A stretch of DNA of 64,000 nucleotides from an uncultured Holophagaceae bacterium (GTDB lineage: Bacteria; Acidobacteriota; Holophagae; Holophagales; Holophagaceae), in assembly GCA_903913215.1 (NCBI GenBank), contig CAIWKE010000013.1, positions 78,760 to 142,759 on the forward strand. The letters run 5' to 3'. The notes under the pieces were generated by a model. That model was not told the origin of the DNA. It was given only the letters and a program-made list of their open reading frames with translations, and made no database searches. The position numbers and the translations under genes were made by a program. The number at the start of each line of letters is the position of its first letter. The stretch's first letter is position 1. Of this stretch, positions 18,511-27,684 are shown piece after piece.

Positions 18511-19137
18511 CTAGGCCATCGCCAACTGGAACAAGTGCGCGGCGGTGGCGGCCAGATTCTCCATGAGGTCCACGGATTCAGCGCTGAGGCAGCCGGGACG
18601 GGGGTCATTGCACTGGATGAGGCCGTAGGTGACGCCGTCCCGCCGGACGGGAAAGAGGCCCACGGTCTCGAAACCCTCTCGGTGACAGCGGTTCCGGGTC
18701 GGCCCCAGCAGAGCCCCATGGCCCTGGGCCAGCAGGGCCGTGGTGGAGGTCGTGACGAAACTGCCTCGGTCCGTGAAGCAGGGCATGCTGCAATCCACCT
18801 GACCCGACAACACCCGACCGCACAAGCAGGCCAACAGGGGCTGGCGCTCGGAATCCCGCACCAGGTGCCCGGCCTCATCCGTGGAGCAGAGGTCATCTTC
18901 GAGGTCCAGGAAGCCTTCAGAAAAGCCCAGGCTGGCCGCATAGCGGAAACCGGGGCCATTCTTGAGGCGCAGGCCTACGGACTGGCAGCCGGAGAGGTGC
19001 TGGGCCAGGACCACCATTTGGCGGGCCATGGCTGCAGGCTCCACCATCGTATTGGTCATGCGGAGCAGGTCGAGAAAAGCCCGGCGCTCCAGGTCGAGGC
19101 GCGGGGATCTTTGGGTGTCCAGTTGGATTCCGGCCAT
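18511..19137 (-). CDS. Stand-alone GAF-domain protein
   Basis: 208 residues with AGGAG 7 bases before the ATG. A helical lead (RRAFLDLLRMTNTMVEPAAMARQ) is followed by one GAF domain: LSGCQSVGLRLKNGPGF, a cysteine-rich strip (LLACLCGRVLSGQ, CSMPCF), FVTTSTTALLA, RNRCHREGFETVGLFPVRRDG and YGLIQCNDPRPG. The same GAF subtype is common inside PAS/GAF histidine kinases, but here no kinase or other output domain is attached. The cysteines could bind a cofactor or metal. It sits between the two halves of the glycogen locus; any role there is a guess. Confidence 0.75.
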   Translation of the reverse strand: MAGIQLDTQRSPRLDLERRAFLDLLRMTNTMVEPAAMARQMVVLAQHLSGCQSVGLRLKNGPGFRYAASLGFSEGFLDLEDDLCSTDEAGHLVRDSERQPLLACLCGRVLSGQVDCSMPCFTDRGSFVTTSTTALLAQGHGALLGPTRNRCHREGFETVGLFPVRRDGVTYGLIQCNDPRPGCLSAESVDLMENLAATAAHLFQLAMA

Positions 19138-19234
19138 AGCCGTCTCCTTGAACTCCCTATCGGACCAGTCTGTTAGTTACTAAAATCTCGACAAATATAG
19201 ACATCAAGACCAAAAATGCCTAATTTATCCCTGT

Positions 19235-21361
19235 TCAGGGAGGGGGCATCTGGCAGCTGCTGCCGATGGCGGCGGGCAGGTAGAGATTCTCCACGTAGTC
19301 CTGCACCATGCGGTCGGCGTTGAAGCGCCAGGCCAGGGTGCGGATGGAGTTCTTCATACGTTCCACCCAGCAGCGGGGAATGCCCGTGGAGTTGCGGTTG
19401 TCGTAGTAGAGCGGAACAACCTCGTCCTCCAGCAGGCGGAAGAGATCCTCCGCATCCCGCTTATCCTGGATGGCCTGATCCGCATGGATCTCGCCGGTGC
19501 CGATGGCGAAGCCGTTGTTGCCGTCGTAGGCTTCAGCCCACCAACCGTCCCGCACAGAGATGTGCAGGCCACCGTTGAGCACCACCTTCATCCCGCTGGT
19601 GCCGCAGGCCTCCAGGGGCCGCTGGGGGTTGTTGAGCCAGGCGTCGATGCCCTGGTAGAGCATGCGCCCCACGCGGATGTTGTAGTTCTCGATGAAGAGG
19701 ATGCGGTGCCGGAAGCGGGGATCCTCGAGGAGGCCGGCCACCTTCTGGATGAGCCCCTTGCCCGTGCTGTCCGCAGGGTGGGCGCGACCGGAGAACACGA
19801 GGTTCACGGGCCGCTCGGGGTTGTTCACCAGGCGGTCCAGGCGGTCCAGGTCCGTGTAGAGCAGGTCCGGGCGCTTGTAGGGCACGAAGCGGCGGGCGAA
19901 GCCGATGGTGAGGGCCTCGGGATCAAGTGGTGCGGGCTCGATGGGGGGCAACCCCAGGCGCTCACGCATCTCGGCACTGCGGCCCCGGATGAAGCGGATG
20001 GTGCGGGCCTTCAGCACCTGCTTGGTCTCCCAGATCTCGGCAGAAGACACAGAGGTGATGCGTCCCCAGGTGGCCGGACGGGTCAGCGAGCTCTGGTAGT
20101 CCACGCCCAGGTGGGACTCGTAGAGGTGGTTCATTTCCGTGGCCAGCCAGGTGGGCAGGTGCACGCCGTTGGTGACATGGCCGATGGGCACCGCCTCTTC
20201 CTGGAGACCAGGGTAGAGGTGGTTCCACATCTTGCGGGAGACCACGCCGTGCAGGGCGGAGACACCGTTGGCCCGACGGGAGAGTTTCAGGGCCAGGACC
20301 GTGGGCAGGAAGTAGGAGCCATGGTCATGGGGGTTCACGCGGCCCAGGCCCATGACCTCGTCCAGGGACAGCTTCAGCCCTTCAGCCAGGGGTCGCAGGT
20401 GCTCGGCGGCCAGGTCCGCGGGGAAGCGGTCATGGCCGGCGTCCACGGGCGTGTGGGTGGTGAAGACTGTGGCTGAGGCCACTTCCTGCAGGGCCTTGTG
20501 GGGCTCCATGCCGTCCTCCTGGATGCGGTAGCGGGCCCGCTCCAGCAGGGCGAAGGCCGAGTGGCCCTCATTGAGGTGGAAGACGCTGGCATTGATGCCC
20601 AGAGCCCGCAGGGCCCGGGCCCCGCCCACGCCCAGGAGCAGTTCCTGCTCGATGCGCATGCGCTGGTCGCCACCGTAGAGGCGGGCCGTGAGGGCCACGT
20701 CCTTGGGGTCGTTCTGTTTTACGCGGGTGTCCAGCAGGATGAGCCGGATGCGCCCCACCATGACCTGCAGCACCGAGGCGTAGACCAGTCGACCGGGCAA
20801 CTCCACGGCCACCTGCACGGGCTCGCCGTGCCGATCCACGGCGCGGGTCAAGGGCAGGTCCTGGATGTCGAAGGGTTCCACCACATCCTGCTGCCAGAGG
20901 GCCTTGTCCAGCACCTGGCTGGTGTAGCCCTCGTGGTAGAGCAGGCCCACGCCCACCAGGGGCACGCCGAGGTCCGAGGCGGCCTTCAGATGGTCGCCAG
21001 CGAGGATGCCCAGGCCGCCCGAGTAGATGGGCAGGGACTCGTGGATGCCGAACTCCATACAGAAATAGGCCACGGGCCGGGAGCCCAGCGCCCCCGCGTG
21101 GGTCAGCCCCCAGGTGGTCACGGGCAGCAGGTACTCCTGGAGCTGGCGCAGGGCGCGGTCCACCCGCGCCGGCACATCGACCTCGGTGGCGCGATTCTCC
21201 AGCTCTTCCGGGGAGATCTGGCGCAGCACGGACATGGGGTTCTGGTGGGCCCGCTGGTAGAGCTCCAGGTCAAGGTCCCGGAAGATGGTGCGGACCTCGG
21301 GCTTCCAGGTCCACCAGAGATTCTGGGTGAGCTTCTGCATCTTCTTTACGAGCATGTCCAT
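19235..21361 (-). CDS. glgP: Alpha-glucan (glycogen) phosphorylase, short type
   Basis: 708 residues, matching the shorter alpha-glucan phosphorylase lineage rather than the ~820-residue enzyme. Seen motifs: YFCMEFGIHESLPIYSGGLG, HLNEGHSAFALLE, GHVTNGVHLPTWL, and the pyridoxal-phosphate lysine region CGTSGMKVVLNGGL. It releases glucose-1-phosphate from glycogen with phosphate. AGGAAAG precedes the ATG. It lies directly behind glgB2 and the debranching enzyme, which are transcribed first, forming a degradation/remodelling operon. Confidence 0.93.
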   Translation of the reverse strand: MDMLVKKMQKLTQNLWWTWKPEVRTIFRDLDLELYQRAHQNPMSVLRQISPEELENRATEVDVPARVDRALRQLQEYLLPVTTWGLTHAGALGSRPVAYFCMEFGIHESLPIYSGGLGILAGDHLKAASDLGVPLVGVGLLYHEGYTSQVLDKALWQQDVVEPFDIQDLPLTRAVDRHGEPVQVAVELPGRLVYASVLQVMVGRIRLILLDTRVKQNDPKDVALTARLYGGDQRMRIEQELLLGVGGARALRALGINASVFHLNEGHSAFALLERARYRIQEDGMEPHKALQEVASATVFTTHTPVDAGHDRFPADLAAEHLRPLAEGLKLSLDEVMGLGRVNPHDHGSYFLPTVLALKLSRRANGVSALHGVVSRKMWNHLYPGLQEEAVPIGHVTNGVHLPTWLATEMNHLYESHLGVDYQSSLTRPATWGRITSVSSAEIWETKQVLKARTIRFIRGRSAEMRERLGLPPIEPAPLDPEALTIGFARRFVPYKRPDLLYTDLDRLDRLVNNPERPVNLVFSGRAHPADSTGKGLIQKVAGLLEDPRFRHRILFIENYNIRVGRMLYQGIDAWLNNPQRPLEACGTSGMKVVLNGGLHISVRDGWWAEAYDGNNGFAIGTGEIHADQAIQDKRDAEDLFRLLEDEVVPLYYDNRNSTGIPRCWVERMKNSIRTLAWRFNADRMVQDYVENLYLPAAIGSSCQMPPP

Positions 21362-21370
21362 GTGGCTTTC

Positions 21371-23323
21371 CTAAGATCGGGGTGGAGCAGTGTGCGCTGG
21401 GCGCAGGAAAAGAGCAGCCAGGGGGGGCAGCGTAAGGTTCAGAGATTGAGGGAAGCCGTGGGCGGGGATGGGCTGGGTCTTGACCCGACCGATGTTGCCC
21501 TCGTTGTGGCCGCCGTAGTAGGTGGAGTCCGTGTTCAGCAGTTCTTCGTAGACGCCGGGCTCGGGCACGCCCACGCGGTAGCCACGCTGGGTGAGGGCTG
21601 TGAAGTTGAAGGCGACAGCTACGAAATCACGGGGATCCGAGGCTCGGCGCAGCATCGTCAGCACGCTGTTGAAGCGATCCGCGCAGTCAATCCAGGCGAA
21701 GCCCCCCGGCTGGCAGTCCCCCTCGTGGAGGGCCGGCTGGCTGCGGTAGAGGCCGTTGAGGTCCTTCAGAAGATCGTGGATACCCTTGTTGGCGGACTGG
21801 TTGAGCAGGCCCCAGTCCAGGGCTGTGTCGTGGTTCCACTCCTTGGCCTGGGCGAACTCGCCGCCCATGAAGAGCAGCTTCTTGCCACCATGGGCGAAGA
21901 GCCAGGCGTAGAGCAGGCGCAGGTTCGCCATGCGCTCCCAGGCATCCCCCTGCATGCGCCCGTAGAGGCTGCGCTTCCCATGGACCACCTCATCATGGGA
22001 TAGGGGCAGCACGTAGTTCTCGGAGTCGTGGTAGACCATCGAGAAGGTGATCTCGTCGTGGACGTCGTGGCGCCACATCATGCCCTGGCCGAGGTAGCGC
22101 AGGGTGTCGTGCATCCAGCCCATGTCCCACTTGAAGCCGAAGCCCAGGCCGCCCTTGTCTGTGGGGCGCGAGACCCCGGGCCAGGCGGTGGATTCCTCAG
22201 CCACGGTGAAGGTGTCCGGGAACTGGGCGTAGACCACCTCGTTGAGGCGGCGCAGGAAATGGACCGCCTCAAGGTTTTCCCGACCGCCATAGCGGTTGGG
22301 AATCCACTGCCCCACTTCGCGGCTGTAGTCCAGGTAGAGCATGGAGGCCACCGCATCCACCCGCAGGCCATCGATGTGAAACTGGTCCAGCCAGAACAGG
22401 GCGTTGGAGATGAGGTAGTTCTGCACCTCCACCCGGCCGTAGTTGTAAATGAGGGTGCCCCAGTCCATGTGGCGGCCCTGGCGGGGATCCGCGTGCTCAT
22501 AGAGGTGGGTGCCATCGAAGAAGCCCAAGCCGTGGGCGTCCTCGGGGAAGTGGGCGGGCACCCAGTCGAGGATGACGCCCAGGCCCGCCTGGTGCAGCGT
22601 GTCCACGAAGGCCTTGAAATCCTCAGGACCGCCGAAGCGGCTGGTGGGGGCGAACATGCCCAGGGGCTGGTAGCCCCAGCTGGGGTCGTAGGGGTGCTCA
22701 GTCACAGGCAGCAGCTGCACGTGGGTGAAGCCCAGGTAGCTGGCATAGGGCGCCAGGTCCGCCGCGATCTCCCGGTAGCTCATGAAGGTGCCGTCCGGGC
22801 GCCGCCGCCAGGATCCCAGGTGCAGCTCGTAGATGCTCATGGGGGCCGAGTGGGCATGGGTGGTCCGGCGCTGGGCCAGCCACGCGCCGTCACCCCACTC
22901 ATGGTGGGGCAGACCCTGGATGATGGAGGCGGTGCCCGGGGCCCGCTCGCAGCGGAAGGCGTAAGGATCAGCCTTCAACGGCAGCAATTTGCCATCGGGC
23001 CCGTGCAGCTCGAACTTATAGAACTGGCCCGCCTTCAGCCCGGGGACAAAGGTCTCCCAGAAGCCATTGGGACCGGCCTGCGCCATTGGGTTAGCCCGGC
23101 CATCCCAGCCATTGAAGTCCCCCACCACGCTCACGGACCGGGCATTGGGTGCCCAGACAGCAAAGCTGACGCCCTCGACCCCATCCACTGCCTGCGGGTG
23201 GGCCCCCAGCTTCTCGTAAGCCCGCAGGTGCGTGCCCTCACCTAGCAGGTGCAGATCCAGATCGCCCAGAGTCGAGGCGAGACGGGGTTGTTCCATGGAC
23301 CATTCTAGACCGGCTAGGGCCAT
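21371..23323 (-). CDS. glgB: 1,4-alpha-glucan branching enzyme GlgB, second copy lacking N1 domain
   Basis: 650 residues at the longest start; an ATG at 23296 (MEQPRLAS) is equally possible and neither has a clear ribosome-binding site. It has the CBM48 module ([24 protein letters not shown]) and full GH13 catalytic set ([48 protein letters not shown]) but begins where the N1 domain of the long form ends. Two branching enzymes in one locus suggests different chain-length preference or different regulation. 9 bases separate it from glgP. Confidence 0.93.
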   Translation of the reverse strand: MALAGLEWSMEQPRLASTLGDLDLHLLGEGTHLRAYEKLGAHPQAVDGVEGVSFAVWAPNARSVSVVGDFNGWDGRANPMAQAGPNGFWETFVPGLKAGQFYKFELHGPDGKLLPLKADPYAFRCERAPGTASIIQGLPHHEWGDGAWLAQRRTTHAHSAPMSIYELHLGSWRRRPDGTFMSYREIAADLAPYASYLGFTHVQLLPVTEHPYDPSWGYQPLGMFAPTSRFGGPEDFKAFVDTLHQAGLGVILDWVPAHFPEDAHGLGFFDGTHLYEHADPRQGRHMDWGTLIYNYGRVEVQNYLISNALFWLDQFHIDGLRVDAVASMLYLDYSREVGQWIPNRYGGRENLEAVHFLRRLNEVVYAQFPDTFTVAEESTAWPGVSRPTDKGGLGFGFKWDMGWMHDTLRYLGQGMMWRHDVHDEITFSMVYHDSENYVLPLSHDEVVHGKRSLYGRMQGDAWERMANLRLLYAWLFAHGGKKLLFMGGEFAQAKEWNHDTALDWGLLNQSANKGIHDLLKDLNGLYRSQPALHEGDCQPGGFAWIDCADRFNSVLTMLRRASDPRDFVAVAFNFTALTQRGYRVGVPEPGVYEELLNTDSTYYGGHNEGNIGRVKTQPIPAHGFPQSLNLTLPPLAALFLRPAHTAPPRS

Positions 23324-23338
23324 GGATGTCAGAGGATT

Positions 23339-26300
23339 TCAGGAATTGAGGCTCGTCCACACCCGCAGCGCCTCGCTGACGCTCCAGGCCTGGGCGTCGC
23401 AGCCCCGGGGGGTGTGCGGGGCATCGCCGTCCAGGAGCTCCGGCAGCTGACCAAGGCAGCCCGTGTCCAGCAGCGGAGCCACGGAGCCCAGCCAGGCCCG
23501 GGCCGCACTCCTGGCGGCGGGGTCGCCGTCCCAGGCCAGGTCCAGAGCCTCGCAAAGCATGGGCAGCTGCCAGACCCAGGCGGTGCCGTTGTGATAGGCG
23601 GGCTTCCGGCGGGTGTCCTCGTCCCCTTCGTAGCGGCCCTGGTAGGGCTGATGGGGATCATTCAGCAGGCCACCCCAGGGGGCTGGAATGGGCAGGGGTA
23701 CGGTGACGGGGATGGGCGCCAGGCTGCGCAGGCCCCCGGGCACCAGCAGGTGCCGGGCGCAGGCAGCCACGGCCCGTCGGGCCCGCTCGCCGGTGACCAG
23801 GCCCAGGGAGACGAGGAAGAGCTGATTGGGACGCAGGTGATCTGCGGGCAGGGCCTGGGCGGCGGGAATGCCCCGGTCCGCCAACAGCACGTCCGCGAAC
23901 CAGCCACGGTCCTCCAGCCAGAAGGCGCCCAGGGAGGCCTCGGCCTGGGCGGCGGTCTGGGCCCAGGCCTCGCCATCGCTGGGGGCGTTGAGCCAGTCCA
24001 GCAGGCGCAGCAGCCGGATCCACAGGGCCTGGATCTCCACGGGGTAGCCCTCCCGGGGCGTGCCCATGGGATAACGGGTATCCATCCAGGTGAAGTGGGC
24101 GGGACTCCAAAGCAGGCCAGAGCCGGGATCCATGACCACGCCATTGCGGGCCCCGCGGCGCAGGTGCTCGCCCAGGGAGGTGAGCACCTCCAGCACCGTG
24201 CGGTCGCCCGCAGCGGCCTGGAAGAAGGCCATGCCCAGATGTTCGGCGGCCTCTTCGCAGGCCACTGCCAGCCAGAGGGGGGCGTCCGAGGTGTCGCGAT
24301 CCGCGGTGCTGTCCGAGCCCAGCATGTTGGGCAAGGTGCCCGCCACCTCCAGGGCCGCGAAGGTGCGCAGGATGAGGCCCGCGTCCTCGGACCAGCCCGT
24401 GGCCAGGAGGCCACGACAGGCGATGAGCGTATCCCGGCCCCAGTCCAGGAACCAGGGATAGCCCGCGATGACCGTGAGGCCCTGGTCCCGCCGGGCCAGG
24501 AAGGCCCCCATCGCCCGCTGCAAACGGGCGGGCACATCGCCCGCCAAGGGCAACGGGCGGGGACTGGCCGCCACCGGGCCGCTCTCGGCATTCACGCTGA
24601 GGCCCACCTGGGCGCCGGGGGCCAGGGGCACGTCAAACCAGCCGGGACTCCAGGCGTCGCCGCTGCCCGCCAGGCCCCGGGAGGCCTCCACCGGATGCGG
24701 GATGCCACGGCAGGCCTCGGGCTGGGAGTGGTACACGCCGGCGTCGGCCAGGATCTCCACGCGGCGCTCCAGGGCCGGAGCGAAGCAGAAGCCCGAGCCC
24801 GCCGGGGCCAGGGTGGTCGCGGCCCCGAAAAAGGCCTCCAGGCCCAGGTCCAGGTGAGTCTCGCCGTGGAAGGACCGGTCTTCCAGGTCGAAGCGCAGGG
24901 TGAGGCGCACGGCGAACTCGGCCATGAGGTCCGAGTCGCTCCCGGCATTGGCGGGGCGGGACCAGCGCAGACGCAGGGCGTTCTGGTCCTCGAGCATTTC
25001 CACCTCGAGGCCCAGGTCCACACAGCGACCATCCCCGGCGCTGGCCCGGAAGGTCCAGCGGGCCACGGGCCCCGCCTCGAAGCGCACCAGATTATGGGCG
25101 TCCAGCGGGGAGATGAAGCCGTCGGCGTTCACCCAGGCCCTGAGGCGCTTCACCAGCACATGGCGATCCGAGGGGGCTGTGGGGTGCAGGTTGGCCCCCA
25201 GCAGGCAGTCGTATTTCGACGTGATGGCCCCCAGATCCCCATGGAGCCGCGCCATGGCGCCCCGGCCGTTGGTGAGCAGGGCCAGGCCCTCGCGGCTGGG
25301 ATGGGCTGCCAGGGGCGCCTCCGTCAGGAAGCACAGCTCCGCCTGGAGCAGGCCCGCGGCATGGCGATCCAGGTGCAGGGTGGCGAGCCCCTGCCGAGTG
25401 GGCTGGGGCGCCAAGGCGGCCACGTGGTCAGAAGCCATGGGCACGCTGCGCAGATGCAGGTCCGCGAGGCCCGGCACCTCCAGGCTCAGATCGAAGGGCT
25501 CAGGGTTCCGCACCAGGACCCAATGGCCCGGGGCCACGGGGCTCACGCGGCGCACATCAGCCACCTCCCAGAGGGTGACTTCGGGAAACCGCACGATGGC
25601 CAAGGCCTGGTCCAGGGCCGCCAGGAGGTCTGTCCGCAACAGTCCCAGCTCCAGGTGCGGCAGGGCCGCCAGGAAAGCCGCCGGGTCCGCCACCACCCGC
25701 TGGGCCAGGGCGCGCCAGTCTGCGGGACCGATCGCCTCTGCGGGATGCAAGGCTGCGAGGCACTGGAGGGCCCAGGCCGCCTGGGCCCGCGCGGCCCGGT
25801 AGGCCTCGCCTGCCAGGCCATGGGGCCGTTCCTGGTCGGCCAAGCAGTAGCAGCCGCCGGGGGGAAGTAGCAGCTCACGGCCCCCGAGGATCGTCACCGA
25901 AGGGGGGGACACCTGGCCCAGCAGGTCCACGCAGGTCCCGCCGAGTTCCCCCCACACGCTGCTCTCGAGGTGGCAGGACTGGGCCTGGTCCAGATCCAGA
26001 TTCACGAGGACCAGCAGGTGGTCGAGCCCCTCGGCGGAACGGCGGTGCAGGACAAGCACCGGGGCATCGTCAGCGCTGAGACGCTCCACTTCGGCGCCAT
26101 CGAAGAAGCAGGGGTGCTCCGCCAGCAGGCGGTTGAGGATGGCCAGCTCCGCCACCAGGTTGGGTTCGGCGCCCCAGGCCATTTCCCTCGCCTCGTGGAC
26201 GTCCACTTTTTCCGTGGCCAACCACTCCACCCCGGCCGTAAAGCCAAAGCCGCCATTCTGGCTGGCCAAGGCGCAGAGCCGGTTCCGCTGCCGGGACCAG

Positions 26301-27577
26301 GCCGCGCCCTTCGCCGCCAGGCGCGCGTTGTCGTGGGTCTCGCTGTAGTGCACCAGAAGCCCGCTGCGCTCGCCCTGGCGCAGGCAGTGGTCCAAGTACA
26401 GGGCCACTTCGCGAGGCTGGTAATTCTGGAACAGCTCCGAGTAGGCCCAGTGCATGCCGCCCCGGGTGAGCAGGGTTTCCGTGGCCTCCCAGGCGCCGCC
26501 CAGGCCCTCCAGCAGGAAGACCGTCTCGGGGTAGATCTGATGGACCTTGGTGGTGATGTACTGCCAGGCGGGCAGGGGCACCATGTAGCCCGCGTCGCAG
26601 CGGAAGCCATCCACGCCGCGGCCGCACCAGATCAGAAGAGCCCGGGCCACGGTATCCCAGAGGGCCGGGCTGCCCTGATCCAGTTCCACAAGGTCCGCCC
26701 AGGTGTTGCCCCAGGCGCCGGGGCTGTGGAAGGTGCCGTCGGCATTGCGGCAGAACCAGTCGGGCCGGTGCTCCAGCAGGCGGGAGCCCCAGCCGGTGTG
26801 GTTCACAAGGATGTCCAGGATCACCTGGCCCCGTTTCTCATGGACAGCGGTGGTCAGCTCCCGAAACTGCTCCTCGGCCGTGGTGCGCTTGTCGAAGTCC
26901 ACCAGGGCCGGGTCGATGGCCGTGAGATCCAACTGGGCGTAGGGGCTGCCGAAGCGGCCCATGCGGGCGAAGGTGGTGGGCACGGGGCCCACGGGCAGCA
27001 GGTGCAGGATGCGGCTGCCCAGGCGGTCGAAAATATGGGGCACCTCGGCCGTGAGATCCCTTAGACGCCCCGAGGGCGGGATGACCGCGTACCCAGCTCC
27101 GTCCAGCGCGGCGACAGCCAGGGCGAGATCCGGGCGCTGGCGGGCCGCGGCCCCACCGAACATGCGGGGAAAGGCGCAGTAGATGGTGTTGGCGGTGCGA
27201 AGCTGGTCTGGGTGCACCGTGAGGGCCACATTGTCGCCGCCGGGCCAGTGCTGGCAACCCTCCGGGTCCACGCAGTAGGCCTTGGCCTGAAAGGGACCAG
27301 GCTCCGTGAGGGCCAGGTCCAGGTGCCAGCCTTCGGAATCCTCTTGTAGCGGGATGTCCCGCCAGGCGGAGCCCGCCGGATCAGCCAGGCTCTCGCCCAG
27401 CAGGCTGAGGGTCTCCTCCCGCAGCCGGGCGGCCCGGGTGAGGTTGGTGCGCAGGAAGGCCCGCCAGCCCTCAGCCTGGGCCTCCGGCCGTGGGTGGGGG
27501 AGCGTGAAGCGCACCCGGTCGCCCACGAAGCGAAGCAGGCGCGTGCCACTGGCGGGGCTCATCTGGTAGTCCGTCAT
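23339..27577 (-). CDS. Long two-domain glycogen debranching enzyme (GH13-like plus GH133-type)
   Basis: 1412 residues from the ATG at 27577 (MTDYQMSP); a longer frame to 27652 would crowd the divergent murA promoter. The N-terminal half is a GH13-type hydrolase/transferase: ILDILVNHTGWG, GVDGFRCDAGYM with the likely nucleophile, VFLLEGLGGAWE and YSETHDNARLA. The C-terminal ~400 residues are an amylo-alpha-1,6-glucosidase domain: YPWFLDWGRDTLIACRGLL, RPNQLFLVSLGL and AYHNGTAWVWQLPML. This pairing resembles the eukaryotic bifunctional debranching enzyme (about 1500 residues), so I infer both 4-alpha-glucanotransferase and alpha-1,6-glucosidase activity; specificity of the N-terminal half is uncertain. 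First gene of the debranching-glgB2-glgP run. Confidence 0.85.
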   Translation of the reverse strand: MTDYQMSPASGTRLLRFVGDRVRFTLPHPRPEAQAEGWRAFLRTNLTRAARLREETLSLLGESLADPAGSAWRDIPLQEDSEGWHLDLALTEPGPFQAKAYCVDPEGCQHWPGGDNVALTVHPDQLRTANTIYCAFPRMFGGAAARQRPDLALAVAALDGAGYAVIPPSGRLRDLTAEVPHIFDRLGSRILHLLPVGPVPTTFARMGRFGSPYAQLDLTAIDPALVDFDKRTTAEEQFRELTTAVHEKRGQVILDILVNHTGWGSRLLEHRPDWFCRNADGTFHSPGAWGNTWADLVELDQGSPALWDTVARALLIWCGRGVDGFRCDAGYMVPLPAWQYITTKVHQIYPETVFLLEGLGGAWEATETLLTRGGMHWAYSELFQNYQPREVALYLDHCLRQGERSGLLVHYSETHDNARLAAKGAAWSRQRNRLCALASQNGGFGFTAGVEWLATEKVDVHEAREMAWGAEPNLVAELAILNRLLAEHPCFFDGAEVERLSADDAPVLVLHRRSAEGLDHLLVLVNLDLDQAQSCHLESSVWGELGGTCVDLLGQVSPPSVTILGGRELLLPPGGCYCLADQERPHGLAGEAYRAARAQAAWALQCLAALHPAEAIGPADWRALAQRVVADPAAFLAALPHLELGLLRTDLLAALDQALAIVRFPEVTLWEVADVRRVSPVAPGHWVLVRNPEPFDLSLEVPGLADLHLRSVPMASDHVAALAPQPTRQGLATLHLDRHAAGLLQAELCFLTEAPLAAHPSREGLALLTNGRGAMARLHGDLGAITSKYDCLLGANLHPTAPSDRHVLVKRLRAWVNADGFISPLDAHNLVRFEAGPVARWTFRASAGDGRCVDLGLEVEMLEDQNALRLRWSRPANAGSDSDLMAEFAVRLTLRFDLEDRSFHGETHLDLGLEAFFGAATTLAPAGSGFCFAPALERRVEILADAGVYHSQPEACRGIPHPVEASRGLAGSGDAWSPGWFDVPLAPGAQVGLSVNAESGPVAASPRPLPLAGDVPARLQRAMGAFLARRDQGLTVIAGYPWFLDWGRDTLIACRGLLATGWSEDAGLILRTFAALEVAGTLPNMLGSDSTADRDTSDAPLWLAVACEEAAEHLGMAFFQAAAGDRTVLEVLTSLGEHLRRGARNGVVMDPGSGLLWSPAHFTWMDTRYPMGTPREGYPVEIQALWIRLLRLLDWLNAPSDGEAWAQTAAQAEASLGAFWLEDRGWFADVLLADRGIPAAQALPADHLRPNQLFLVSLGLVTGERARRAVAACARHLLVPGGLRSLAPIPVTVPLPIPAPWGGLLNDPHQPYQGRYEGDEDTRRKPAYHNGTAWVWQLPMLCEALDLAWDGDPAARSAARAWLGSVAPLLDTGCLGQLPELLDGDAPHTPRGCDAQAWSVSEALRVWTSLNS

Positions 27578-27684
27578 GCGAGGATTTTCCTGCCATTGGC
27601 CGCGAAAGGGGGAAGTAAATGCTGGGCACCGGCTGGCGCCCCGGGGCCCCACCGGATGGGCTACGCTAAAGCACTGGAGATTCG

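Noticed and set aside
16779..18959. A 726-codon open frame on the minus strand opposite glgB and the GAF gene
   Set aside because: It lies antisense to a gene with complete catalytic motifs; long antisense frames are expected in GC-rich coding DNA and its product shows no known domain.
23414..25870. An 818-codon plus-strand frame opposite the debranching enzyme
   Set aside because: Antisense to a gene with GH13 and GH133 catalytic motifs; product is repetitive Gly/Gln/Arg sequence.
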